Of a stretch of 15,396 nucleotides of DNA, positions 1 through 7,552 are shown in pieces. Below the pieces are notes generated by a model. It searched no databases and was not told the origin of the DNA. It worked only from the letters and a program-made list of their open reading frames with translations. Numbering within the stretch: the first letter of the stretch is position 1; each line of letters starts with the position of its first letter. The stretch is from NCBI GenBank assembly GCA_026388595.1, contig JAPLJM010000042.1:1-15396 (forward strand), given 5' to 3'. The translations under genes and the position numbers were made by a program. The DNA is from Deltaproteobacteria bacterium. Its GTDB lineage: Bacteria > Desulfobacterota > Syntrophia > Syntrophales > Fen-1087.

Positions 1-2799
1 TTATTTGAGATTTTCCAGACAGCGATCACAGACTGTCGGGTGATCCGGATTGATCCCGACGCTCTCATTGTAGATCCAGCAGCGGTTGCACTTCTGACCT
101 CCCGCTTTGGACACGCCGACGGTCAGGCCCTCAATCTCGGCGCTCTGGTAGGCTTCAGGAATCTGATCCTTATCGGCAAGGCTGACCTGCGACACGATGA
201 GCAGCGACCGGAGATCCCCGATGTGCGTTTCCACAAAGGACCGGAGTTTCTCCGGCGGACAGACCAGGACGGCGGCATCCAGGGGATGCCCCACGACCTT
301 ATTTTTCCTCGCGATTTCAATGGCCTTGGAAATCTCGCCCTTCAAGGCAGTCAGCGTTTTCCACTGCTCTGCCAGTTCGGGATTCAGATAGGCTTCATTG
401 ACCTCCGGGAATTGGGTCAAATGGACACTGGCCTCTTTTTCGGCATAAGCCGGCAGGGCCGCCCAGACTTCTTCCGCGGTAAAGGTCAGCATGGGCGCCA
501 ACAGGCGGGTCATGGCCTCCAGAATGAGGTGCATGGCCGTCTGGGCGGAACGCCGCGCCGTTGAGGCCGCTTTGGCGGTATAGAGCCGGTCTTTGAGGAC
601 ATCAAGATAAAGGGCGCTCAGATCCACGGTACAGAAATTATAAAGGGTGTAGTAAACGACATGGAACTGATACTTGTCGTAAGCGTCGCGGACGCGTTTG
701 ATCACCTCCTGGAGCCGATGCAGCGCCCAGCGGTCAATCTCTTCCATGTCTTCCAGCGCCACGGCATCCTTCCGGCAATCAAAATCATAGAGATTCCCCA
801 GAATATAGCGGCTGGTATTACGGATCCGGCGGTAAGCCTCCACGAGCCGCTTGAGGATCTCATCGGATATCCGGATGTCCATGGTGTAGTCCTCGGCAGC
901 CACCCAGAGACGGAGGATTTCCGCCCCGTACTGATCAATAATTTCCTGTGAATCGATGACGTTCCCCACCGATTTGGACATCTTCTTTCCTTCGCCATCC
1001 ACAACAAAACCGTGGGTGAGGACACTCTTGTAGGGCGCCCGGTTGCGCGTGCCCACGGACTCCAGAAGCGAAGAGTGGAACCAGCCCCGGTGTTGATCGC
1101 TCCCCTCCAGATACATGTCGGACGGGGACCGGAGATCGGGCCAGATTCCAGTCTCAAGCACGGCGGCGTGGCTGACGCCGGAATCGAACCAGACGTCGAG
1201 GATATTCGTCTCCTTCTTGAATGTATCGTTCTGGCAGTGCGGGCAAACCGTTCCCGCCGGCATCAGGTCCTTGGCTTCCCGTTCAAACCAGACATCGGCG
1301 CCCTGTTCACGGACCAGCGCCACAATGTAATCCATCATGGGCCCGGTCATCAGTTCCTTACCGCAGTGGGCGCAGTAGAAGATCGTGATCGGGACCCCCC
1401 AGAGCCGCTGGCGGGAGATGCACCAATCCGGTCGGTTTTCCACCATGCCGTAGATCCGGTCCCGCCCCCACGCGGGGATCCACTGGACCGTATCGATGGC
1501 CTTCAGGGCATTCTTCTGCAGGTCATTTTTTTTCATGGAAATGAACCACTGTTCGGTGGAGCGGAAGATGATCGGCTGCTTACAGCGCCAGCAATGGGGA
1601 TAGGAGTGCTCGATGTCCACGAGGCCCATCAACGCACCGATGTCTTTCAATTTTTGATTGACGGCGTCATTGGCGTCGAAAACAAACATGCCGGCAAAAT
1701 CCTCTACATCGGGTGTAAAATTGCCGTCCTCATCCACGGGGGCGTAATTGTCCAGACCGTATTCCATCCCGATTTCATAGTCTTCCTGTCCATGACCCGG
1801 AGCGATATGGACACAGCCCGTGCCGGCATCCAGGGTGACAAAGGGCGCCAGGATGAGCAGGCTCTCCCGATCAATCAGGGGATGGCGGCATTTGAGCCCC
1901 TCCATGACCTCACCGGGGAATTCATCCACAATCTGATAGTCTTTTCCCTGATAACCGAAGGCATCCAGGCAGTAATCGAGCAGATCTTTGGCAAGGATCA
2001 GGACTTCCCCTTCGATTTCCACGGCCGCATAAATAAATTCTTTATGGAATGCAATGGCGAGGTTGGCAGGAATCGTCCAGGGCGTCGTCGTCCAGATCAT
2101 GACATTGACCTTCTTCCCGGCCAGCTTCGGGCGAACGGCCGCAACGTCCGACATCATGGGAAATTTTACATAGATCGACGGGGTATGGTGGTCTGCATAT
2201 TCCACCTCGGCCTCGGCCAGGGCCGTCTTGCAGGTGGCACACCAGTAAACCGGCTTTTTGCCCTTGTAGACGCTGCCGTTCAGGAACAGCTTCCCGAATT
2301 CGGCCACCGTAACCGCCTCATAATCATAGGTCATGGTCAGATAGGGCTGATCCCACTCCCCGAAGACGCCAAGGCGTTTGAACTGTTCCCGCTGAATGTC
2401 CACGTATTTTTCCGCATACTTCCGGCAGAAGCGGCGTTTATCCGCCTGAGAAAGATCATTTTTCTTATCGCCCAGCTCCTTGTCCACCTGGTGTTCGATC
2501 GGCAGGCCGTGGCAATCCCAGCCGGGCACATAAACACTGTCAAACCCCGCCATGTTCTTGGCCTTGATGACCATGTCCTTGATAATCTTATTGAGCGCCG
2601 TCCCCAAATGGATATTGCCGTTGGCGTAGGGGGGACCGTCATGCAGGATATAGACCTGCCGGCCCTTCGAAACATCCCGGATTTTCGCGTAAATGTTCAT
2701 TTCCTCCCACATCTTCAGCATCTCCGGCTCTTTTTTTGCGAGATTGGCCTTCATGGGAAAATCGGTTTTCGGAAGATTCAAACTGTCTTTGTAGTCCAT
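1..2799 (-). CDS. ileS: Isoleucyl-tRNA synthetase (IleRS1 type)
   Basis: Cytoplasmic class I aminoacyl-tRNA synthetase that charges tRNA-Ile and hydrolyses mis-activated valine. Residue numbers below count from the upstream ATG at 2802. The HIGH-type motif PYANGNIHLG lies at about 58-67. The CP1 editing domain is marked by WTTTPWTIPANLA (about 237-249) and GTGCVHIAPGHG (about 327-338). KMSKS is at 607-611. A C-terminal zinc finger has Cys905, Cys908, Cys925 and Cys928. The length of about 932 residues and the C-terminal zinc finger fit the bacterial IleRS1 class. Two ATGs occur in tandem (2800-2802 and 2797-2799). AAGGAG at 2806-2811 leaves only 3 nt to the first but 6 nt to the second, so I chose 2799. 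The stop TAA is at bases 1-3, so the gene is complete. It lies downstream of groEL but is separated by a strong terminator, so it probably has its own promoter. Confidence 0.98.
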   Translation of the reverse strand: MDYKDSLNLPKTDFPMKANLAKKEPEMLKMWEEMNIYAKIRDVSKGRQVYILHDGPPYANGNIHLGTALNKIIKDMVIKAKNMAGFDSVYVPGWDCHGLPIEHQVDKELGDKKNDLSQADKRRFCRKYAEKYVDIQREQFKRLGVFGEWDQPYLTMTYDYEAVTVAEFGKLFLNGSVYKGKKPVYWCATCKTALAEAEVEYADHHTPSIYVKFPMMSDVAAVRPKLAGKKVNVMIWTTTPWTIPANLAIAFHKEFIYAAVEIEGEVLILAKDLLDYCLDAFGYQGKDYQIVDEFPGEVMEGLKCRHPLIDRESLLILAPFVTLDAGTGCVHIAPGHGQEDYEIGMEYGLDNYAPVDEDGNFTPDVEDFAGMFVFDANDAVNQKLKDIGALMGLVDIEHSYPHCWRCKQPIIFRSTEQWFISMKKNDLQKNALKAIDTVQWIPAWGRDRIYGMVENRPDWCISRQRLWGVPITIFYCAHCGKELMTGPMMDYIVALVREQGADVWFEREAKDLMPAGTVCPHCQNDTFKKETNILDVWFDSGVSHAAVLETGIWPDLRSPSDMYLEGSDQHRGWFHSSLLESVGTRNRAPYKSVLTHGFVVDGEGKKMSKSVGNVIDSQEIIDQYGAEILRLWVAAEDYTMDIRISDEILKRLVEAYRRIRNTSRYILGNLYDFDCRKDAVALEDMEEIDRWALHRLQEVIKRVRDAYDKYQFHVVYYTLYNFCTVDLSALYLDVLKDRLYTAKAASTARRSAQTAMHLILEAMTRLLAPMLTFTAEEVWAALPAYAEKEASVHLTQFPEVNEAYLNPELAEQWKTLTALKGEISKAIEIARKNKVVGHPLDAAVLVCPPEKLRSFVETHIGDLRSLLIVSQVSLADKDQIPEAYQSAEIEGLTVGVSKAGGQKCNRCWIYNESVGINPDHPTVCDRCLENLK

Positions 2800-2820
2800 C
2801 ATAAGCTCCTTCAGCTTTGT

Positions 2821-2835
2821 TTACGAGTCTCGTAA
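2821..2835. repeat. 15-bp perfect palindrome at the likely ileS transcription start
   Basis: TTACGAG-T-CTCGTAA is a perfect inverted repeat with 7-bp arms and a 1-nt centre. It lies between the ileS ribosome-binding site and the candidate -10 element, overlapping the latter by 2 nt. The position suits a repressor operator or the first hairpin of the ileS mRNA. I do not recognise the protein that would bind it. Confidence 0.5.
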
Positions 2836-2862
2836 GCTACCACAGATAGGGACTACTTTCAA
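2834..2862 (-). promoter_or_regulatory. Candidate sigma70-like promoter of ileS
   Basis: Read on the minus strand, TTGAAA (2857-2862, 5 of 6 matches to TTGACA) is followed after 17 nt by TAGCTT (2834-2839, a weak -10). It lies between the groEL terminator and ileS, where a promoter is needed. The -10 is poor, so this is tentative. Confidence 0.35.
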
Positions 2863-2863
2863 A

Positions 2864-2898
2864 TAAAAAAAGCCCCCCGCCGGAATCGGCAGAGGGCT
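2864..2898 (-). terminator. Rho-independent terminator of groESL
   Basis: On the minus strand the sequence runs AGCCC, a few unpaired bases, GCCG, an ATTC loop, CGGC, unpaired C's and GGGCT, then a run of seven T's. It is a GC-rich hairpin with a U-tract, 34 nt after the groEL stop codon, and separates groESL from ileS. Confidence 0.9.
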
Positions 2899-2931
2899 CA
2901 TTTCAAATCGGGTTTAATTTCTTCGGCTATC

Positions 2932-4575
2932 TCACATCATGCCGGGGTAACCACCGCCGCCGGGAGGCATAGAGGGCATACCGCCGCCCGCACCCTTCTC
3001 TTCCGGCTTGTCGGCAATCATGCACTGCGTGGTCAGCATGAGGGAAGCCACAGAGGCTGCGTTCTGCAGGGCAAAACGGGTCACCTTGGTGGGATCGATG
3101 ACGCCTGCGGCGATCATGTCTTCATACTGGTCCGTCCGGGCGTTGAAACCGAAGGCGCCCTTCTTTTCCTTGACCTTTTCGACAACGATGCTGCCTTCCA
3201 TGCCGGCATTGGCGGCAATCATCTTGAGCGGCTCTTCCAGAGCTTTTTTGACGATGGCCACGCCGACCTGCTGATCCCCCTCGAGCTTCATCTTTTCCAG
3301 GGCAGGCAGAGTCCGGATATAGGCCACGCCGCCGCCGGGAACGATGCCTTCTTCCACGGCCGCGCGGGTTGCATTGAGGGCGTCCTCAACTCTCGCCTTC
3401 TTCTCTTTCATTTCCGTTTCCGTTGCCGCACCAACTTTGATCACGGCCACACCGCCGACCAGCTTGGCCAGTCTTTCCTGCAGCTTTTCACGGTCATAGT
3501 CGGAGGTGGTCTCTTCCACCTGGGCGCGGATCTGTTTCACGCGGCCTTCAAGATCGGCACGCTTGCCGGCGCCGTCGATAATGGTCGTGTTGTCCTTGTC
3601 AATGGTGATCTTCTTGGCACGGCCCAGATCTTCCACTGTGGTGTTTTCCAGCTTATAGCCCATGTCCTCGGAAATCATCTTGCCGCCCGTGAGGATGGCG
3701 ATATCTTCCAGCATGGCCTTGCGGCGATCACCGAATCCGGGCGCCTTGACGGCGGCCACATGGAGGGTCCCGCGCAGCTTGTTCACCACGAGGGTGGCCA
3801 GCGCTTCGCCTTCAATGTCTTCGGCAATGATCAGGAGGGGTTTGCCCATCTTTGCGATCTGCTCGAGAATGGGGAGGAGGTCTTTCATGTTGCTTACCTT
3901 TTTCTCGTTGATGAGAATAAAGCAGTCATCCAGGTTGACTTCCATCTTTTCGGCGTTGGTCACGAAATAGGGGGAAAGGTAGCCGCGGTCGAACTGCATG
4001 CCTTCCACGATCTCCAGTTCCGTCTCCAGACCCTTGGCTTCTTCCACGGTGATGACGCCTTCCTTGCCGACCTTGCCCATGGCTTCTGCGATAATCCCGC
4101 CGATGGCTTCATCATTGTTGGCGGAAATGGTGCCGACCTGGGCAATTTCCTTCTGATCCTTCGTCGGCTTGCTCAGTTTTTTCAGCTCGGCAACAACGAC
4201 TGCCACGGCCTTTTCGATGCCGCGTTTCACTTCCATGGGGTTACTGCCGGCGGCTACGGTCTTGGCGCCTTCCCGGTAAATCGCCTGGGCCAGAATGGTG
4301 GCTGTGGTGGTTCCGTCACCGGCGACATCGCTGGTCCGGCTGGCCACTTCACGCACCATCTGGGCGCCCATGTTTTCAAATCGGTCTTCCAGTTCAATTT
4401 CCTTGGCCACAGTAACGCCGTCCTTCGTCACCGTCGGGGCGCCATAGGTCTTGTCCAGGATAACGTTCCGGCCCTTGGGTCCGAGCGTCACCTTAACGGC
4501 ATCCGCAAGGGTATTTACTCCCTTGAGAATTGATTTTCTTGCATCCTCATCGTACTGAATGATCTTTGCTCCCAT
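2932..4575 (-). CDS. groEL: Chaperonin GroEL (Hsp60)
   Basis: Cytoplasmic 60-kDa chaperonin subunit. It forms double heptameric rings and folds substrate proteins with ATP hydrolysis and the GroES lid. It is full length at 547 residues. The nucleotide-binding signatures are visible: LGPKGRNV (31-38), KDG with Asp52, and VAGDGTTTAT (85-94) with Asp87. The conserved VEDALNATRAAVEEG stretch follows in the second half of the equatorial domain. The C-terminus is a Gly/Met-rich disordered tail (GGGMPSMPPGGGGYPGMM). A strong Shine-Dalgarno AAGGAGGA at 4584-4591 precedes the ATG. It follows groES by 33 nt in the classic groES-groEL order and ends before the terminator at 2864-2898. This is the only groEL copy in the window. 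Confidence 0.99.
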   Translation of the reverse strand: MGAKIIQYDEDARKSILKGVNTLADAVKVTLGPKGRNVILDKTYGAPTVTKDGVTVAKEIELEDRFENMGAQMVREVASRTSDVAGDGTTTATILAQAIYREGAKTVAAGSNPMEVKRGIEKAVAVVVAELKKLSKPTKDQKEIAQVGTISANNDEAIGGIIAEAMGKVGKEGVITVEEAKGLETELEIVEGMQFDRGYLSPYFVTNAEKMEVNLDDCFILINEKKVSNMKDLLPILEQIAKMGKPLLIIAEDIEGEALATLVVNKLRGTLHVAAVKAPGFGDRRKAMLEDIAILTGGKMISEDMGYKLENTTVEDLGRAKKITIDKDNTTIIDGAGKRADLEGRVKQIRAQVEETTSDYDREKLQERLAKLVGGVAVIKVGAATETEMKEKKARVEDALNATRAAVEEGIVPGGGVAYIRTLPALEKMKLEGDQQVGVAIVKKALEEPLKMIAANAGMEGSIVVEKVKEKKGAFGFNARTDQYEDMIAAGVIDPTKVTRFALQNAASVASLMLTTQCMIADKPEEKGAGGGMPSMPPGGGGYPGMM

Positions 4576-4608
4576 CTATTTAATCCTCCTTATGATATGA
4601 TCAATTGC

Positions 4609-4899
4609 TTACTTTTCAATGATACCTAAGATATCGTCTTCTCGCATGATAAGATGCTCGACACCGTTAATCTTGACTTCCGTACCGCCGTACTTGCTGA
4701 AAAGAATCCGGTCCCCCGCCTTCACATCGGGTTTCACCAGCTTCCCATCTTCCGTGGTTTTGCCCTTCCCGACGGCAATGACGAGACCCTCTACGGGCTT
4801 TTCTTTGGCGGTGTCCGGGATGATGATGCCCCCCTTGGTCTTTGCCTCTTCCTCAACGCGCTTTACGATGACTCTGTCCTGTAACGGTCTGATTTTCAT
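4609..4899 (-). CDS. groES: Co-chaperonin GroES (Hsp10)
   Basis: Heptameric lid of the GroEL folding chamber. At 96 residues it has the normal length. The start MKIRPLQDRVIVKR is typical, the mobile loop that contacts GroEL spans about 16-32 with GGIII at 23-27, and a C-terminal beta strand carries REDDILGIIE. The Shine-Dalgarno AGGGGAGG precedes the ATG. It is the first gene of the groESL operon, about 70 nt downstream of a strong sigma70-like promoter. I found no CIRCE element (TTAGCACTC-N9-GAGTGCTAA) between it and the next gene, so HrcA control is not evident. Confidence 0.98.
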   Translation of the reverse strand: MKIRPLQDRVIVKRVEEEAKTKGGIIIPDTAKEKPVEGLVIAVGKGKTTEDGKLVKPDVKAGDRILFSKYGGTEVKINGVEHLIMREDDILGIIEK

Positions 4900-4977
4900 A
4901 CTTAAACCTCCCCTTTCAAGCTTATATTTAAGATTTTTTTTAAGATGACAACGATTTCACCTCACTGGTTCGTGCAT

Positions 4978-5005
4978 AAAATAAACATCAATTCCCCGGT
5001 GTCAA
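4978..5005 (-). promoter_or_regulatory. sigma70-like promoter of groESL
   Basis: Minus strand: a perfect -35 TTGACA (5000-5005) is followed after 16 nt by TATTTT (4978-4983). This predicts a start near 4970 and a leader of about 70 nt. Part of the leader is A/T-rich, with two CTTAAA repeats around an A-tract (about 4925-4945). No CIRCE and no convincing sigma32 (CTTGAAA...CCCATNT) pattern was seen. Confidence 0.6.
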
Positions 5006-5035
5006 GTTTTCAAATGATTTTTTTCGGACGGAAGG

Positions 5036-5233
5036 TTATGGTCGAGTGAGAGCCGGTGACCAGTAATCACAATCTCGTAATGCTTCATGGAGCAAATGAT
5101 CCACAAAGCGGGCAAAGCGGAGACAGTTATCCCGGCTGTCGGCGGCATTGTGATCATGATAGAGGCAGGTCTGGCACGTTTGAATGGGGTTATTTTGTTG
5201 TGAAGCGCCATGGTGTTTATTCTTGTTGTTCAT
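5036..5233 (-). CDS. Small four-cysteine protein (65 aa), probable zinc-binding, unknown function
   Basis: I do not recognise a named family. The 65-residue product starts MNNKNKHHGASQQNN and holds Cys20-x2-Cys23, Cys37 and Cys55, the last in the context DCDYWSP. Its middle (CLRFARFVDHLLHEALRDC) looks like an amphipathic helix between Cys pairs. This arrangement suggests a small treble-clef or zinc-ribbon fold, which is an inference. The ATG at 5233 has GGAG at 5242-5245, spaced 8 nt. The ribosome-binding site abuts and slightly overlaps the stop codon of the VWA gene, only 14 nt upstream, so it is very likely the last gene of that operon. There is no signal peptide or membrane segment, so it is likely cytoplasmic. 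No terminator is visible after it; the groES promoter begins about 30 nt downstream. Confidence 0.72.
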   Translation of the reverse strand: MNNKNKHHGASQQNNPIQTCQTCLYHDHNAADSRDNCLRFARFVDHLLHEALRDCDYWSPALTRP

Positions 5234-5247
5234 CCATATTTCTCCTC

Positions 5248-6594
5248 TTAATGGCGATGATGAATGAGCGCGGTAACGACCCCTGCCAGGTGATGCAGGG
5301 TATTGCATTCCTTGACCACACTGCAGAAAGGGGTGTATTTTTTCATTTCCGAATCCCCTGTCCCCCAGAAGGACGGTGTCTCCGGATTCAGCCAGATCAG
5401 TCGTTTGCTGCGCTCATAAATCATTTTGACGACGCCTGTCTGCGCCTCAGCATAGTTGTTCCGCGCGTCACCCAGAATGAGCACGGTGGTCTTCCGCGAG
5501 ACGCTGCCCATATAGTCTTCCCTGAAATCCCGGAAAGACTGGTCATAATCGGTACGGCCCATGAGAATCGGCAGGTCCGCGCCCAGGCGGATTTTTTCGA
5601 TGGCCACCTCCACCGGGTACTCATCAAAAATGGATGTGACTTCAATCAGGTTGGAACATAGGATAAACGTTCTGATTCTGGCAATCGCCTTGTTCAGGCC
5701 GTAGAGAAAGAGCAACAGAAACCGCACCGTCCGCATGACCGAGCGGCTGATGTCACAGATGACGACGATATCGGGGCGGTCAATCTTCTTTTTTTTCCAT
5801 TTCGGATCAAACAGAAAGCCCTGATAGGTGATGTTATGACGCAGGGTTTTCTTAAAATCCAGTTGCCCCCGTTTGGCGGTTTTCTTTCGCCGGGAATGGA
5901 GGTCGTTAAGCCGCTTGACCATCCGCTGGATGATGACGTGCATGTCCTGAAGATGCTGTTGCTCCAGCGTGGACAGTTTGGCATGGCGCAGATAGGACAT
6001 GAGCAGATCCTCCGTGGCGGAAGGCATGTTGAGGCTGAGCTGCTGATCCACATACCGCCGGACATTATCCACCAGGAAGGTTCTCGCCTTCTCCAATGCC
6101 GCCGCCTGTCCCAGTGCCGCCGGCGTTCCTTCCGTCTGCAACTGCTGGATCATGCTGTCCAACCCCTGAACGCCCATGCGGTTCATGATCCGCATGGTAA
6201 AGGAGCTCCGCTGCGTGAAGAATTGAATGCCCATGAGGTTGGCGGCACGGGCCGCTTCCTGCATGGCCATGAACAGCACCGCCTGATCCCCGGCAAGCAG
6301 CATCTGCATCAGGGAAGCATCCACCGCCGGTTCGGCTGGCGCCTGCCTGGCGCGGGCGGCGGGTTCGGCCGGGGCGAAATAGTCAAAAGAAAAGAAATGG
6401 TCGAAGCACCGGACAAAGATTTCTTTTTCACGGGCAGACTTGGCCAGGGCGGCGGAGAGGGAATGGTTGAGCATGTCCCGGTCACCGTAACCGATGAGCT
6501 GCACGGTCTGAAGGGCGTCTAACGTCTCCGAAATGGAAATGCGCACGCCGGCATGACGCAGGGAGGTGATGAAATCGCCCAGAACCCGGTCCAT
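5248..6594 (-). CDS. VWA domain protein, CoxE family
   Basis: 448 residues with a C-terminal von Willebrand A domain of the CoxE type (VWA_CoxE). The helical N-terminal half has a Pro/Ala-rich linker at about 75-92. The VWA domain begins after a basic stretch (PKWKKKKIDRP, about 264-274). MIDAS residues are visible: D281-I-S283-R-S285 (DxSxS), Thr348 in GRTDYD and Asp376 in LILGDARNNY. The tail (WLNPETPSFWGTGD...CNTL) is characteristic of the family. In known pairs (CoxD/CoxE for CO dehydrogenase, RavA/ViaA in E. coli) such a protein works with a MoxR AAA+ ATPase to mature or remodel a client enzyme. Here the MoxR gene is directly upstream: its stop codon is 2 nt before this ATG, and the ribosome-binding site AGGAG lies in the MoxR gene's last codons. 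The usual DxSGS is DISRS here. The client is unknown. Confidence 0.93.
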   Translation of the reverse strand: MDRVLGDFITSLRHAGVRISISETLDALQTVQLIGYGDRDMLNHSLSAALAKSAREKEIFVRCFDHFFSFDYFAPAEPAARARQAPAEPAVDASLMQMLLAGDQAVLFMAMQEAARAANLMGIQFFTQRSSFTMRIMNRMGVQGLDSMIQQLQTEGTPAALGQAAALEKARTFLVDNVRRYVDQQLSLNMPSATEDLLMSYLRHAKLSTLEQQHLQDMHVIIQRMVKRLNDLHSRRKKTAKRGQLDFKKTLRHNITYQGFLFDPKWKKKKIDRPDIVVICDISRSVMRTVRFLLLFLYGLNKAIARIRTFILCSNLIEVTSIFDEYPVEVAIEKIRLGADLPILMGRTDYDQSFRDFREDYMGSVSRKTTVLILGDARNNYAEAQTGVVKMIYERSKRLIWLNPETPSFWGTGDSEMKKYTPFCSVVKECNTLHHLAGVVTALIHHRH

Positions 6595-6596
6595 GG

Positions 6597-7547
6597 TCAG
6601 TCTCCTGCGGCATTGACGGCGCCGGACGTCAGTTGATGCAGGCGTTCCGTCACCACGGCAATGTCCTCTTCAAATTTCAGAAAGACGTTCAGTGTGTCCC
6701 GCACCAGATCGATGTTCAACTGGTCCGCATGCAGGACCAGCATGACCCGCGCCCAGTCGATGGTCTCGCTGATGGACGGCGCCTTCCGGACTTCCAGCTG
6801 CCTGACCGCCTGGATGAAAGCGATCAGCTGCCGGCCAAGCCGCTCGGAAATACCGGGAACGCGGATCCGGACGATATTTCTTTCCAGGGCGGGATCGGGA
6901 AAGGGGATAAAGAGGTGCAGACAGCGGCGCTTCAGGGCTTCGCTGAGTTCCCGGGTGTTATTGCTGGTCAGAAAGACGAAAGGTTTTGTGACAGCCTGGA
7001 CCGTGCCAATTTCAGGAATGGAAACCTGAAAATCCGAGAGCAGTTCCAGTAAAAAGGCTTCAAATTCATCATCGGATTTGTCGATCTCGTCCACGAGCAG
7101 CACCGCCCCCTGTTCCTGCTGAATGGCTTTGAGAAGCGGCCGGGGTTCCAGAAAATGGCGGGAAAAAAAGATGTCGTCGTAGCGGTGCAGCTTGTCGATC
7201 GACTCGCTGAAGCCGTTTTCCCGGTTAATGATACTGTCCAGCTTGTCCTTCAGCAGTTGCGTGTAGAGCAGTTGCTTGCCGTACTTCCACTCGTAGAGCG
7301 CCTTCGATTCGTCCAGTCCCTCGTAGCTCTGGAGCCGGATAAAAGGCAGGTCTAGAAAAGACGCCGCCGTCTTGGCGAGTTCCGTTTTCCCGACGCCGGC
7401 CGGTCCTTCTATCAGCACCGGCTTTCCCAGTTGACAGGCCAGAAAGACGGTCGTCGCGATGGGGCGGCTGGCCACGTAGCCGTTATCCTGCAAACCCTTC
7501 CGGATCGCCTCCGGAGAAGCAATTTTTTCTTCAGGGATATTCTGCAT
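6597..7547 (-). CDS. MoxR-family AAA+ ATPase
   Basis: 316-residue cytoplasmic AAA+ ATPase of the MoxR class, the usual motor partner of CoxE-type VWA proteins. Walker A is GPAGVGKTEL (48-57), Walker B is LLVDEIDKSD (150-159), sensor 1 is TSNN (194-197), and an Arg pair (LKRRC, 207-208) sits where the arginine finger is expected. A helical lid domain follows, rich in charged residues. Length and motif spacing are normal. The ATG lies 5 nt after the acyl-CoA dehydrogenase stop, and its weak ribosome-binding site (AAAGGA) is inside that gene's end, suggesting translational coupling. MoxR proteins act as chaperones in metal-cofactor insertion or enzyme activation. The coupling here suggests a client in the acyl-CoA dehydrogenase pathway, but that is inference. 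Confidence 0.95.
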   Translation of the reverse strand: MQNIPEEKIASPEAIRKGLQDNGYVASRPIATTVFLACQLGKPVLIEGPAGVGKTELAKTAASFLDLPFIRLQSYEGLDESKALYEWKYGKQLLYTQLLKDKLDSIINRENGFSESIDKLHRYDDIFFSRHFLEPRPLLKAIQQEQGAVLLVDEIDKSDDEFEAFLLELLSDFQVSIPEIGTVQAVTKPFVFLTSNNTRELSEALKRRCLHLFIPFPDPALERNIVRIRVPGISERLGRQLIAFIQAVRQLEVRKAPSISETIDWARVMLVLHADQLNIDLVRDTLNVFLKFEEDIAVVTERLHQLTSGAVNAAGD

Positions 7548-7552
7548 GATGG

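Noticed and set aside
1012..2835. Long open frame on the plus strand opposite ileS (607 codons)
   Set aside because: It is fully antisense to a clear, complete ileS. Its product resembles no family, and the frame is open because of the codon pattern of the real gene.
3760..4533. Long plus-strand open frame opposite groEL
   Set aside because: Antisense shadow of groEL. There is no independent start signal and the composition is His/Phe/Gly-rich and protein-unlike.
4900..5005. CIRCE (HrcA operator) upstream of groES
   Set aside because: I looked for TTAGCACTC and GAGTGCTAA on both strands and found neither nor a close variant.
5002..5211. Alternative 69-codon minus-strand frame overlapping the small Cys gene
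   Set aside because: It has no ribosome-binding site at its ATG. The frame from 5233 has a good site, a conserved-looking Cys pattern and operon spacing.
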